Positions 1 through 6,692 of a stretch of DNA of 8,789 nucleotides are shown here, in pieces. Every line of letters starts with the position of its first letter. Position 1 is the first letter of the stretch. Source of the DNA: Lentzea aerocolonigenes (lineage in GTDB: Bacteria; Actinomycetota; Actinomycetes; Mycobacteriales; Pseudonocardiaceae). Both the position numbers and the translations under genes were made by a program. The stretch lies in assembly GCF_000955955.1 (NCBI RefSeq), contig NZ_JYJG01000011.1, positions 1-8,789 on the forward strand, in the 5' to 3' direction. Under the pieces are notes generated by a model. The model did not search any database. It saw nothing but the letters and a program-made list of their open reading frames with translations, and was not told the DNA's origin.

Positions 1-288
1 GCGCTCAGCAGGGTCGCGCCGGACGCCACGGCGTTCCCGCACCGCGACGCGCTGGCGAGCGCCCAGACCTACGTCTTCGTGCGGAACAGGACCGAGGCCG
101 AGGCCCGCGCGCTGCTCGCGAGGTGGCGTGACGGGCTCGGCGCCGGCACCACCGGATACGTGAACTACATCGACCCGGAGATGCCCGACTGGCCGACCGC
201 CTACTACGGCCGCAACCTCGCGCGACTCAGGAAGGTCGCGCGGCGCTACGACCCGGACCGCGTGCTGAAGTTCCCCCAGGGGCTATAG
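1..288 (+). CDS. FAD-dependent oxidoreductase, berberine bridge enzyme (BBE) family, C-terminal fragment
   Basis: The first 95 codons of the window are open from base 1 in this frame, so this is the 3' end of a gene that begins upstream. The last 45 residues carry the BBE C-terminal signature: a TGYVNYID segment, then W-P-T-A-Y-Y-G-R-N at about residues 64-72, then LARLRKVARRYDP and a VLKFPQGL tail. In this family of flavin oxidoreductases the region packs against the substrate and FAD pocket. The FAD-binding PP-loop/VAO domain and the residues that form bicovalent FAD linkages lie outside the window, so substrate and cofactor attachment cannot be judged. Known relatives oxidise sugars, alkaloids or polyketide-type intermediates. 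The stop codon lies inside the 3' end of the convergent aldehyde dehydrogenase gene, a 6-bp overlap. Family assignment is firm; the specific role is unknown. Confidence 0.88.
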   Translation, partial: ALSRVAPDATAFPHRDALASAQTYVFVRNRTEAEARALLARWRDGLGAGTTGYVNYIDPEMPDWPTAYYGRNLARLRKVARRYDPDRVLKFPQGL

Positions 289-1737
289 CGAGATCCCGGT
301 CAGCACGGTCACTCGTTCTTCGGTGAAGTCCTCCATCGCCGACCGGACGCCCTCACGTCCGGTGCCCGAGCCCTTCACGCCGCCGTAGGGCATCTGGTCG
401 GCCCGGTAGGACGGCACGTCACCGATGATCACGCCACCGACCTCGAGCTCGGCCGCGGCCTCGAACGCCACCTGCACGTCTCGGGTGAACACACCGGCCT
501 GCAGCCCGTACTTGGTGTCGTTGGCCTGCGCGAACGCTTCCTCGACGCCGTCGACCACGGACACCACGAGCACCGGCCCGAAGATCTCCTCGGTCCACAG
601 CTTCGCGGTGAACGGCACGTCCGTCACCACGGTCGGCTCGACGGTCGTCCCGGTCCGCTTGCCGCCGAGCAGCACGCGCGCGCCGGAGTCGGCGGCCATG
701 TTGACCCACTCCTCGACGCGCCGGGCGTTGTCCTCGTCGATCAACGGCCCGACCTCGACCTCGGGGTCGTGCGGGTCGCCGGTTTTGAGCGCTCCCACGG
801 CTTCCACGAGCTTCGGCACGAACTCCTCGGCCTTCGAGCGGTCCACGATCACCCGCTGCACGGCGATGCACGACTGCCCGGCCTGGTAGTTGCCGAACGT
901 CGCGATCCGCTGAGCCGCGTGGTCCAGGTCCGTCCAATCAGGACAGATGAGGGCGGCGGCGTTCGAACCCAGCTCCATCACGACGTGCTTGCGCGGCGCG
1001 GCTTCCATCAACGACCAGCCGACCTTCGTGGAGCCGGTGAAGGAGATGACCGGCAGTCGCTCGTCCTTCACCAGGGCGTCCATGTCCTTGCCGCGCACGG
1101 GAAGGATCGAGAACGCGCCTTCTGGCAGATCGGTTTCGGCCAGGATCTCACCCAGCAGCAACGAGCTCAACGGCGTCGCAGAGGCGGGCTTCACGATCAC
1201 CGGCGCACCCACCGCGAGCGCCGGCGCGACCTTGTGCGCCACCAGGTTCAGCGGGAAGTTGAACGGTGCCACCGCCAGCACCGGCCCGCGCGGCACGTGC
1301 CGCACGATCGCCATCCGCCCGACGCCACCGGCCTCGGTGTCGAGCCGCTGCAGCCCACCGGTGAACCGCCGCGCTTCCTCGGCGGCGAACCGGAACGTGT
1401 TGACCGCGCGGGAAACCTCGATCTCGGCCCACTTGAGCGGCTTGCCGTTCTCCGCGGTGATCGTCTCGGCGATCTCCTCCGCGCGTTCGGCCAGCGTCCG
1501 CGACACCTGCAGCAGCGCCTCCGCCCGCACGTGCGCGGGTGTTCGCCGGAACTCCTTCGCCACGGCCGCAGCCGCCGCCACCGCGCGTTCCACCTGATCT
1601 CTGCCCGGCACGGCGACCGAGGCGACCTCGGTGCCGTCGAACGGGTGGAAGACCTCTAACGCCTGCTCGCCCTGCTCGGGGCGGCCGGCGACCCAGCACG
1701 GCCTGGGTTGCGGCGTGAACGCGTCCATGGGGATCAC
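283..1737 (-). CDS. NAD(P)-dependent aldehyde dehydrogenase
   Basis: Full-length ALDH-superfamily enzyme of 484 residues, oxidising an aldehyde to the carboxylate with NAD(P)+ in the cytosol. The Rossmann-like cofactor domain shows A-P-F-N-F-P around the oxyanion-hole Asn160, VKPASATP with the cofactor-contacting Lys183, and FTGSTKVG at 233-240. The general base is Glu255 in MELGSNAA, the catalytic thiol is Cys290 in GQSCIAVQR, and EEIFGPV (Glu384) follows. Nothing essential is missing. The wording of the active-site segments (GSNAA instead of the commoner GGKS/GGKN, and GQSCIAVQR) resembles the group of non-phosphorylating glyceraldehyde-3-phosphate, lactaldehyde and uncharacterised bacterial ALDHs; the substrate is not predictable. 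Translation can start at GTG 1737 or at ATG 1728 three codons later; neither has a strong ribosome-binding site. The gene begins 1 nt after the stop of the phosphotransferase gene, so the two are probably cotranscribed and translationally coupled. Confidence 0.93.
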   Translation of the reverse strand: MIPMDAFTPQPRPCWVAGRPEQGEQALEVFHPFDGTEVASVAVPGRDQVERAVAAAAAVAKEFRRTPAHVRAEALLQVSRTLAERAEEIAETITAENGKPLKWAEIEVSRAVNTFRFAAEEARRFTGGLQRLDTEAGGVGRMAIVRHVPRGPVLAVAPFNFPLNLVAHKVAPALAVGAPVIVKPASATPLSSLLLGEILAETDLPEGAFSILPVRGKDMDALVKDERLPVISFTGSTKVGWSLMEAAPRKHVVMELGSNAAALICPDWTDLDHAAQRIATFGNYQAGQSCIAVQRVIVDRSKAEEFVPKLVEAVGALKTGDPHDPEVEVGPLIDEDNARRVEEWVNMAADSGARVLLGGKRTGTTVEPTVVTDVPFTAKLWTEEIFGPVLVVSVVDGVEEAFAQANDTKYGLQAGVFTRDVQVAFEAAAELEVGGVIIGDVPSYRADQMPYGGVKGSGTGREGVRSAMEDFTEERVTVLTGISL

Positions 1738-1738
1738 G

Positions 1739-2407
1739 TTAGGCCCTATTGGCCTGCACGTACTCGATGAGTCCCAGGTAGTAGTCGTCGTGACGGTCCG
1801 CGCGTTGCTGGACGAACGCCGGGTGCTCTCTGATCAGCCGAATCGCGTCGTCCAGCCGCATGAGGACCTGCTCGTCGTTGTAGACGCACCCGTATGCCTC
1901 GCAGAACAGTTCGGTGCGCCGTTTCCGGTCGTCCGGCAGCCCGAACACGAACTGGATGATCGCCCAGCTGACGTCCCACCAGCGCGGACCGGGGTGAGCG
2001 GTGTCGAAGTCGAACACGCCCACCGGCAGGCCGTCGCGGTAGACGGTGTTGTACGGCGCGAAGTCGCCGTGCAGGACGACCTCCACCGGCTCCCTGGCGG
2101 CGAACTGCCACCCGTCGAGCCGATCGGCGAGCGGGATCGTCGCGTCGTGCAGCCTGCGCAGCATCAGGGCCGACTCGACCAGCGACGCGTCGTCGGAAGG
2201 GAACACGTGGCCAACGTCACCGGGCAGGTAGCTGAGCAGTTCGTGCTCCGAGTCGAGCTCGAGCGGAACCGGCGCGATCCCCAGCGGTGCCAAGTGCCGC
2301 AACAAATCGTGCACCCGCGGCGCCCACGGACCGGCCGGCCTGCGCACCGCGTCACCCACCCTGAACACCTGGTTCAGCCCGCCACCGGTCAGCAGTTCAC
2401 CGTCCAC
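1739..2407 (-). CDS. APH/choline-kinase-fold phosphotransferase
   Basis: A 222-residue protein of the aminoglycoside phosphotransferase / choline kinase-like superfamily. The Brenner box is intact: [10 protein letters not shown] with catalytic Asp115 and Mg-binding Asn120, then V-F-D-F-D with Asp133 and Asp135 for Mg-ATP, followed by the GPRWWDV segment usual in small actinobacterial members. At 222 residues it is shorter than classical APH enzymes (about 260-300), and the N-terminal lobe is compact, with VRRPAGPW where the nucleotide-binding strand should lie; no clear phosphate-binding lysine is seen. I chose GTG 2407 because AAGGA lies 8 nt upstream of it on this strand. Starts further upstream (GTG 2437, TTG 2443) would run into guaA and have no such site. 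First gene of a probable two-gene operon with the aldehyde dehydrogenase. The substrate is unknown, and an antibiotic-resistance role should not be assumed. Confidence 0.87.
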   Translation of the reverse strand: MDGELLTGGGLNQVFRVGDAVRRPAGPWAPRVHDLLRHLAPLGIAPVPLELDSEHELLSYLPGDVGHVFPSDDASLVESALMLRRLHDATIPLADRLDGWQFAAREPVEVVLHGDFAPYNTVYRDGLPVGVFDFDTAHPGPRWWDVSWAIIQFVFGLPDDRKRRTELFCEAYGCVYNDEQVLMRLDDAIRLIREHPAFVQQRADRHDDYYLGLIEYVQANRA

Positions 2408-2415
2408 GCATGAGA

Positions 2416-2420
2416 TCCTT
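2416..2420 (-). promoter_or_regulatory. Ribosome binding site deciding the phosphotransferase start
   Basis: Minus-strand AAGGA, 8 nt before GTG 2407. It is a near-consensus Shine-Dalgarno sequence and favours this start over the longer alternatives at 2437 and 2443. It lies within the 19-bp gap between the two divergent genes. Confidence 0.7.
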
Positions 2421-2426
2421 GGCGAT

Positions 2427-3986
2427 GTGTCCGACACCAGCAACCGCCCTGTTCTCGTCGTCGACTTCGGCGCCCAGTACGCGCAGCTGATCGCCCGCCG
2501 CGTGCGTGAGGCCCAGGTCTACTCCGAGGTGGTCCCGCACACCGCGACGGTGAGCGAGATCCTCGACAAGAACCCGCTGGCCATCGTGCTGTCCGGTGGC
2601 CCGTCGAGCGTCTACGAGGAGGGCGCGCCGCAGGTCGACCCGAAGCTGTTCGAGACCGGCGTCCCGGTCTTCGGCATCTGCTACGGCTTCCAGGCGATGG
2701 CGCGCGCACTCGGCGGCGCAGTTGAACAGACCGGCACCCGCGAGTACGGCCGCACCGACCTCGGCGTGACCGGCGCGGGCGGCTCGCTGCACGAGGAGCT
2801 GCCCGGCAGCCACCCGGTGTGGATGAGCCACGGCGACGCCGTCACCAAGGCGCCGGAGGGCTTCACGGTCACCGCGACCAGCGAGGGCGCCCCGGTCGCC
2901 GCGTTCGAGGACACCGAACGCCGCTTCGCCGGTGTGCAGTACCACCCGGAGGTGCACCACTCGCCGCACGGCCAGGAGGTGCTGCGCCGGTTCCTGCACG
3001 ACATCGCGGGCATCCGTCCGCAGTGGACGACGTCGTCCATCGTGGACGAACAGGTCGCGCGGATCCGTGAGCAGATCGGTGACCGCAAGGCCATCTGCGC
3101 GCTTTCCGGCGGCGTCGACTCCGCCGTGGCCGCGGCCCTGGTGCAGCGTGCCATCGGCGACCGCCTCACCTGCGTCTTCGTCGACCACGGCCTGCTGCGC
3201 GCCGGTGAGCGCGCCCAGGTCGAGCGCGACTACGTGGCCGCCACGGGCATCAACCTCATCACGGTCGACGCCCGCGAACGCTTCCTCAACGCACTGGCCG
3301 GCGTCACGGACCCGGAGCAGAAGCGCAAGATCATCGGCCGCGAGTTCATCCGCGTGTTCGAGCAGGCCGAGCGCGACCTCAAGGCCGAGGGCGACTACGG
3401 CTTCCTGGTCCAGGGCACGCTCTACCCGGACGTTGTCGAGTCCGGCGGCGGCACCGGTACCGCGAACATCAAGTCGCACCACAACGTCGGCGGCCTGCCG
3501 GACGACCTGCAGTTCGAGCTGGTCGAGCCGCTGCGCGCGCTGTTCAAGGACGAGGTCCGCCGCGTCGGCACGGAGCTGGGCCTGCCCGAGACGATCGTGC
3601 AGCGCCAGCCGTTCCCCGGCCCCGGCCTCGGCATCCGGATCATCGGCGAGGTCACCCAGGAGCGCCTGGACACGCTGCGCCAGGCCGACGCGATCGCCCG
3701 CGAGGAGCTGACGGCGGCCGGTCTCGACCGCACGATCTGGCAGTGCCCGGTCGTGCTGCTCGCGGACGTCCGCAGCGTCGGCGTCCAGGGCGACGGCCGT
3801 ACCTACGGCCACCCGATCGTGCTGCGCCCGGTGTCGTCCGAGGACGCGATGACCGCCGACTGGACGCGCCTGCCGTACGAGGTGCTGGAGCGGATCTCGA
3901 CCCGGATCACCAATGAGGTGGCGGAGGTCAACCGCGTAGTCCTCGACGTGACTTCGAAGCCCCCTGGCACCATCGAATGGGAGTGA
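2427..3986 (+). CDS. guaA: GMP synthase (glutamine-hydrolysing)
   Basis: Complete 519-residue GuaA, which converts XMP to GMP with ATP and glutamine in the last step of de novo guanine nucleotide synthesis. The N-terminal class I glutamine amidotransferase domain (about 1-195) has the nucleophile Cys85 in [10 protein letters not shown] and the His173/Glu175 pair in [10 protein letters not shown]. The ATP pyrophosphatase domain follows, with the PP-loop SGGVDS at 227-232. The C-terminal dimerisation domain carries the [14 protein letters not shown] signature and ends in the universal PPGTIEWE. Length is normal for the family. The start is GTG 2427; the ATG overlapping it at 2425 is in another frame. 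The ribosome-binding site is weak (a purine run GAGA about 11 nt upstream). The gene is divergent from the phosphotransferase with only a 19-bp gap, so its promoter must lie inside that gene's 5' coding region unless the transcript is nearly leaderless. It appears to be transcribed alone and ends at a strong hairpin. Confidence 0.98.
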   Translation: MSDTSNRPVLVVDFGAQYAQLIARRVREAQVYSEVVPHTATVSEILDKNPLAIVLSGGPSSVYEEGAPQVDPKLFETGVPVFGICYGFQAMARALGGAVEQTGTREYGRTDLGVTGAGGSLHEELPGSHPVWMSHGDAVTKAPEGFTVTATSEGAPVAAFEDTERRFAGVQYHPEVHHSPHGQEVLRRFLHDIAGIRPQWTTSSIVDEQVARIREQIGDRKAICALSGGVDSAVAAALVQRAIGDRLTCVFVDHGLLRAGERAQVERDYVAATGINLITVDARERFLNALAGVTDPEQKRKIIGREFIRVFEQAERDLKAEGDYGFLVQGTLYPDVVESGGGTGTANIKSHHNVGGLPDDLQFELVEPLRALFKDEVRRVGTELGLPETIVQRQPFPGPGLGIRIIGEVTQERLDTLRQADAIAREELTAAGLDRTIWQCPVVLLADVRSVGVQGDGRTYGHPIVLRPVSSEDAMTADWTRLPYEVLERISTRITNEVAEVNRVVLDVTSKPPGTIEWE

Positions 3987-3992
3987 CGTAGC

Positions 3993-4023
3993 AGAAAGGC
4001 CCCCGGTGACCGGGGGCCTTTCT
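3993..4023. terminator. Hairpin terminator between convergent genes
   Basis: A perfect 14-bp stem: AGAAAGGCCCCCGG at 3993-4006 pairs with CCGGGGGCCTTTCT at 4010-4023 around a TGA loop. It starts 6 bp after the guaA stop and ends 4 bp before the stop of the convergent small membrane protein gene. The A-rich left foot and T-rich right foot read as CCTTTCT on either strand, so it probably works in both directions. The run of T is short, as is common for actinobacterial terminators. Confidence 0.9.
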
Positions 4024-4027
4024 CATT

Positions 4028-4225
4028 TCAGCGGGACTTCCGTCTCAACGAGTTGGTCAGCAGGACCAATCCGACCACGATCGCCGTTCCTCCCAGCGCC
4101 CACCGGAAGTCGAACCAGAACGTCCCGTTGGTCAGCACGTAGGCCGCCATCAGCCCGCCGCCGATTCCGAACACCAGGCCCAGCGGGTCGATCCGCCTGC
4201 GCATCACCGGCTGCTGATCAGTCAC
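4028..4225 (-). CDS. Small two-helix membrane protein
   Basis: A 65-residue protein with two hydrophobic segments (about 15-33, glycine-rich, and 42-59) joined by a short aromatic turn (TFWFDFRW). It has an Arg-rich N-terminus (MRRRID) and a basic tail (LRRKSR), consistent with a hairpin whose two ends lie in the cytoplasm. I do not recognise a named family. The GTG start overlaps the end of the upstream PspC/LiaF-like gene by 8 nt, with GAAGG shortly upstream inside that gene, so translation is almost certainly coupled. The gene is the last of this minus-strand unit and stops just before the shared terminator. From position alone it may assist or modulate the PspC protein; nothing in the sequence proves this. 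The coupling, the clean hydrophobic pattern and the terminator at its end support it being real. Confidence 0.78.
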   Translation of the reverse strand: MTDQQPVMRRRIDPLGLVFGIGGGLMAAYVLTNGTFWFDFRWALGGTAIVVGLVLLTNSLRRKSR

Positions 4226-5390
4226 GGAGCACCTTCACCTCTCCGACGTTCGTCAGAACGTCCAGGTCGATCTTCAGTCCGCCCTCGCCGTTCTCACCGA
4301 GATCGGTGCCGCCGACCTGCACGGTGCTGCCGTCCGCCTGCTTGCCGAGGCAGTTGAGCTCACCGATCGACGAGGCCTCGCAGTTGAACGTCACGTCGGC
4401 GTTCTTCGGCACGTGCACGACCAGCTCGCCGAGGTCCGCCTCGAGCGCGGTCTTCACGGAGCCGGAGTCAGGCAGCTCGCGGAGGTCGAGCATCACGCTG
4501 CCGACGCTGATCTCGTACCTGTCCTTCACCTCGGCAACGGTCTTCGGCGTCGACTTGAGGTCGCCGAAGTCGTTGGGGCCGTCGAAACCGACGGTGGTCA
4601 GGCCGAAGCCCACCACGGACAGGGGCACCAGCAGCCAGATCAGGCCGCGGCCGGCGTCGACGAACGACCCGGCCAGCAGACCGGCCGCGAGCACCGCGAC
4701 CAGCAGGCCGATGATGTGCGGCGCGGTGAACCACGGCGCCCAGATCCCGGCGATCACGGACCCCGCGAGGACCATCGTCGCCACGCCCAGCGTCGTCGCG
4801 GCGACGCGCGGCTTGCGTGGACGAGGTGCCGGCGGTTGCGGTCGGGGAGCGGGTTCCGGGAGGTCCCAGGCGAACGGCGCGGCGCCCAGCGGGTCCCAGG
4901 CCGGTGCCCCCGGCACCGGTGCCACGGGCGGTGGGTCGGCGAGCGTGGTCGCCGGCTGCAGATGTCCGCGGTTCTTCTGCAGCAGGTAGATGCACGCGAT
5001 CGACGCGGCCAGCGTGGCGAAGACCTGGAACCCGCCGTCGTTGAAGGGGAACGCGACAGCCGGGAACATCAGCAGCCCCAGCAGCACCGTCCGCGCCTGG
5101 GACATCGAGCTGTGGCCCTTGTTGAGCAGGGCCTCCAGCGGCGACACCTGGTCGCCCTCCTCCGGCAGCAGCAGCCAGCCGGCCAGGTACATCGGCACAC
5201 CGACGCCGCCCGACAAAGCGAGCGCGACGAACGCGATCCGCACGATCACCGGGTCGATCTGGTAGCGCATGGCGATCCCGGTCGCGACACCGCCGAGCTT
5301 GCGCCCGGCGCGGGGCCGCACCGGACGGTGGGCCCAGAACTCCCTGAGCGTGTCCGCCACGCCCTGCATTGCCTTCTCAGTCCCGCTCAC
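4218..5390 (-). CDS. PspC-domain membrane protein with LiaF-like C-terminal domain (EsrI-like)
   Basis: A 390-residue multi-pass protein. Residues 22-80 form a PspC domain: a basic RPRAGRKLGGVATGIA segment, then IDPVIVRIAF, a GGVGVP turn and YLAGWLLLP. Further hydrophobic segments lie near 101-115, 121-137, 198-219, 224-243 and 249-266, interrupted by a proline/alanine-rich linker (about 145-195). The last ~105 residues are a soluble beta-rich domain (EISVGSVMLDLREL, LGELVVHVPKN, GEVKVLRD) like the cell-wall-antibiotic-response/LiaF domain. Two cysteines there (337, 347) could pair if the domain is outside the membrane; its topology is not certain. The gene is divergent from a kinase that also has a PspC domain, the arrangement of esrI and esrSR in C. 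glutamicum, where EsrI inhibits the kinase. The same role here is inference. GTG 5390 lacks a good ribosome-binding site; ATG 5369 or GTG 5360 are possible starts, all upstream of the PspC domain. Confidence 0.9.
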   Translation of the reverse strand: MSGTEKAMQGVADTLREFWAHRPVRPRAGRKLGGVATGIAMRYQIDPVIVRIAFVALALSGGVGVPMYLAGWLLLPEEGDQVSPLEALLNKGHSSMSQARTVLLGLLMFPAVAFPFNDGGFQVFATLAASIACIYLLQKNRGHLQPATTLADPPPVAPVPGAPAWDPLGAAPFAWDLPEPAPRPQPPAPRPRKPRVAATTLGVATMVLAGSVIAGIWAPWFTAPHIIGLLVAVLAAGLLAGSFVDAGRGLIWLLVPLSVVGFGLTTVGFDGPNDFGDLKSTPKTVAEVKDRYEISVGSVMLDLRELPDSGSVKTALEADLGELVVHVPKNADVTFNCEASSIGELNCLGKQADGSTVQVGGTDLGENGEGGLKIDLDVLTNVGEVKVLRD

Positions 5391-5424
5391 GATGACAAGG
5401 TTGCGCTGTCACGCCTGGAACCAC

Positions 5425-5470
5425 ATCAGGGACCAGCCCTGATTCACGGAACCGGGGTCATCCCTGATGA
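5425..5470. promoter_or_regulatory. Candidate operator: repeated ATCAGGG boxes in the divergent promoter region
   Basis: The 108 bp between the divergent PspC genes hold three copies of one heptamer: ATCAGGG at 5425-5431 (+), and its complement CCCTGAT at 5437-5443 and 5462-5468. The first two make a perfect inverted repeat with a 5-bp spacer. The last two are direct repeats 25 bp apart that extend to ATCAGGG[A/C]TG on the minus strand. The third copy also sits inside a small palindrome, TCATC-CCT-GATGA (5458-5470). This is a plausible binding region for the NarL/LuxR regulator encoded at 6689, which would fit autoregulation of both divergent units. I could not assign convincing -35/-10 hexamers for either direction. 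Confidence 0.5.
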
Positions 5471-5498
5471 ACAACTCGCCGGGACGTGTGACGATCGG

Positions 5499-6692
5499 AT
5501 GGTGAGTGCACAGATCGAGCCGATGCGCCGTCGACGCACCGGCCGGGTGGTCGCGGGCGTCGCGAGCGGGCTGGCGGAACACCTCGGCGCACCTGTCTTC
5601 TGGGTGCGCGCGATCTTCGCCGTGTTCGCCGCCCTGAGCGGGGTCGGGATCATCGCCTACGCGCTGCTGTGGATGTTCGTCCCGCAGTCGGCCATGGCGG
5701 AACCGGAGACCGACAAGGACCGCAAGGAGTGGCAGCAGGCCGTCGGTCTGGCCGCTCTGGGCATCGGCGTCGCGGTGTTCACCGGGTTGATCGGCAACGG
5801 GGCGAGCGGCTGGATCACCGGCCCGATCGCGGTGGCACTCGTGGGCGCCGCGGTCGTGTGGCGTGAAGCGGACGAGGCACAACGGCGGCGCTGGCGGGAC
5901 GGTGCGCTGGCGCAGGGGAAGACGGGGATCGTGCGGACGGTGGCGGGAGGGGCGCTGGTGCTGGCGGGTGTCGCCGCCTTCCTCGTCGCGAACGACTCGA
6001 TGCAGAACCTCTCCACCGTCGTGCTCTCGGTGCTCGCGACGTTGATCGGTGTCGCCGTCCTGACCGTGCCGCTGTGGATGCGGCTGGTGCGTGACCTGGA
6101 CGCGGAACGCCGGGCGCGCATTCGCACGGAGGAACGAGCGGAGATCGCGGCCCACCTGCACGACTCCGTGCTGCAAACGCTTGCGCTCATCCAGAAGCAG
6201 GCCGAGTCGTCCCGCGAGGTGAAGCGCCTGGCCCGCAGCCAGGAACGCGAGCTGCGCAGCTGGCTCTACGGCCGCGAGGTTGGTGAGCAGCCGACGACGA
6301 TGAGCGTTGCCATCGCCCAGACGTGCGCGGAGGTCGAGGACGACTTCGCGATCGCCGTGTCCCAGGTCGTCGTCGGTGACTGCGATCTCGAGGACGGGAT
6401 GTTCGCGCTCATCCAGGCGTCGAAGGAGGCGATGGTCAACGCCGCCAAGCACGCGGGCGTCGGTGAGGTCAGCGTGTACGCGGAGATCGAGCCGGACAAG
6501 GTGACCGTGTTCGTGCGGGACCGCGGCAAGGGTTTCGACCCGGACGCCGTTCCCGAGGACCGGCATGGCCTCGCGGGCAGCATCCGGGGGAGGATGGACA
6601 GGCACGGCGGTCAGGTGCGCTTGCGCACCGCACCCGGCGAGGGGACCGAGGTGCAGCTCGAGATGCCGAGGAAGACGGAGGCCAGGACGTGA
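5499..6692 (+). CDS. PspC-domain sensor histidine kinase (EsrS-like, NarL-type)
   Basis: A 397-residue membrane histidine kinase. The N-terminus is a PspC domain (about 9-65: RRRRTGRVVAGVASGLAEHLG, then a hydrophobic stretch ending LLWMFVPQ). Four more hydrophobic segments follow near 81-100, 104-121, 147-163 and 171-192. The HisKA_3 dimerisation/phosphoacceptor helix has AAHLHDSVLQTL, with His221 the phosphorylated residue. The HATPase_c domain shows the N box (Asn314 in AMVNAAKHA), the G1 box DRGKGFDP (341-348) and HGLAGSIRGRM. All catalytic motifs are intact. PspC at the head of a kinase is the distinguishing feature of EsrS in C. glutamicum, which reports lipid II-cycle damage. The stop overlaps the response regulator start by 4 nt. 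The frame is open far upstream, antisense to the neighbouring gene, so the start must be chosen: ATG 5499 (or GTG 5502) includes the whole PspC domain and falls in the intergenic gap, but has no strong ribosome-binding site. Confidence 0.93.
   Translation: MVSAQIEPMRRRRTGRVVAGVASGLAEHLGAPVFWVRAIFAVFAALSGVGIIAYALLWMFVPQSAMAEPETDKDRKEWQQAVGLAALGIGVAVFTGLIGNGASGWITGPIAVALVGAAVVWREADEAQRRRWRDGALAQGKTGIVRTVAGGALVLAGVAAFLVANDSMQNLSTVVLSVLATLIGVAVLTVPLWMRLVRDLDAERRARIRTEERAEIAAHLHDSVLQTLALIQKQAESSREVKRLARSQERELRSWLYGREVGEQPTTMSVAIAQTCAEVEDDFAIAVSQVVVGDCDLEDGMFALIQASKEAMVNAAKHAGVGEVSVYAEIEPDKVTVFVRDRGKGFDPDAVPEDRHGLAGSIRGRMDRHGGQVRLRTAPGEGTEVQLEMPRKTEART
6677..6681 (+). promoter_or_regulatory. Ribosome binding site of the response regulator
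   Basis: GGAGG within the 3' end of the kinase gene, 7 nt before GTG 6689. The consensus match and spacing select GTG 6689, with its 4-nt overlap, over GTG 6695. Confidence 0.8.

Noticed and set aside
1739..2407. Antibiotic-resistance aminoglycoside phosphotransferase
   Set aside because: The superfamily is broad, and the protein is short with no feature specific to aminoglycoside enzymes.
1739..2443. Longer phosphotransferase starting at TTG 2443 or GTG 2437
   Set aside because: It would overlap guaA head-to-head and lacks a ribosome-binding site, whereas GTG 2407 has AAGGA at 8 nt.
2397..3812. Open frame of 471 codons antisense to guaA
   Set aside because: Composition is Ala/Asp/Arg/Val-rich with no recognisable domain; it mirrors the codon bias of guaA, whose motifs are complete. 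A high-GC artefact.
4901..4923. Inverted repeat CCGGTGCC-CCC-GGCACCGG with an overlapping 12-bp palindrome
   Set aside because: It lies inside the proline/glycine-rich linker of the PspC/LiaF-like gene, where GC-rich Pro/Gly/Ala codons readily form such repeats. There is no T-tract and no reason for a terminator mid-gene.
4006..4989. 327-codon plus-strand frame opposite the PspC/LiaF-like gene
   Set aside because: Ser/Thr/Pro/Arg-rich and starts within the terminator hairpin; it is the complement of a well-supported membrane protein gene.
4413..5498. Upstream in-frame extension of the PspC kinase
   Set aside because: It runs antisense through the PspC/LiaF-like gene with His/Arg/Gln-rich low-information sequence. 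The kinase domain order starts with PspC just after 5499.
5409..6605. 398-codon frame antisense to the histidine kinase
   Set aside because: Biased Arg/His/Asp sequence without motifs; the plus strand carries an intact kinase with all catalytic boxes.
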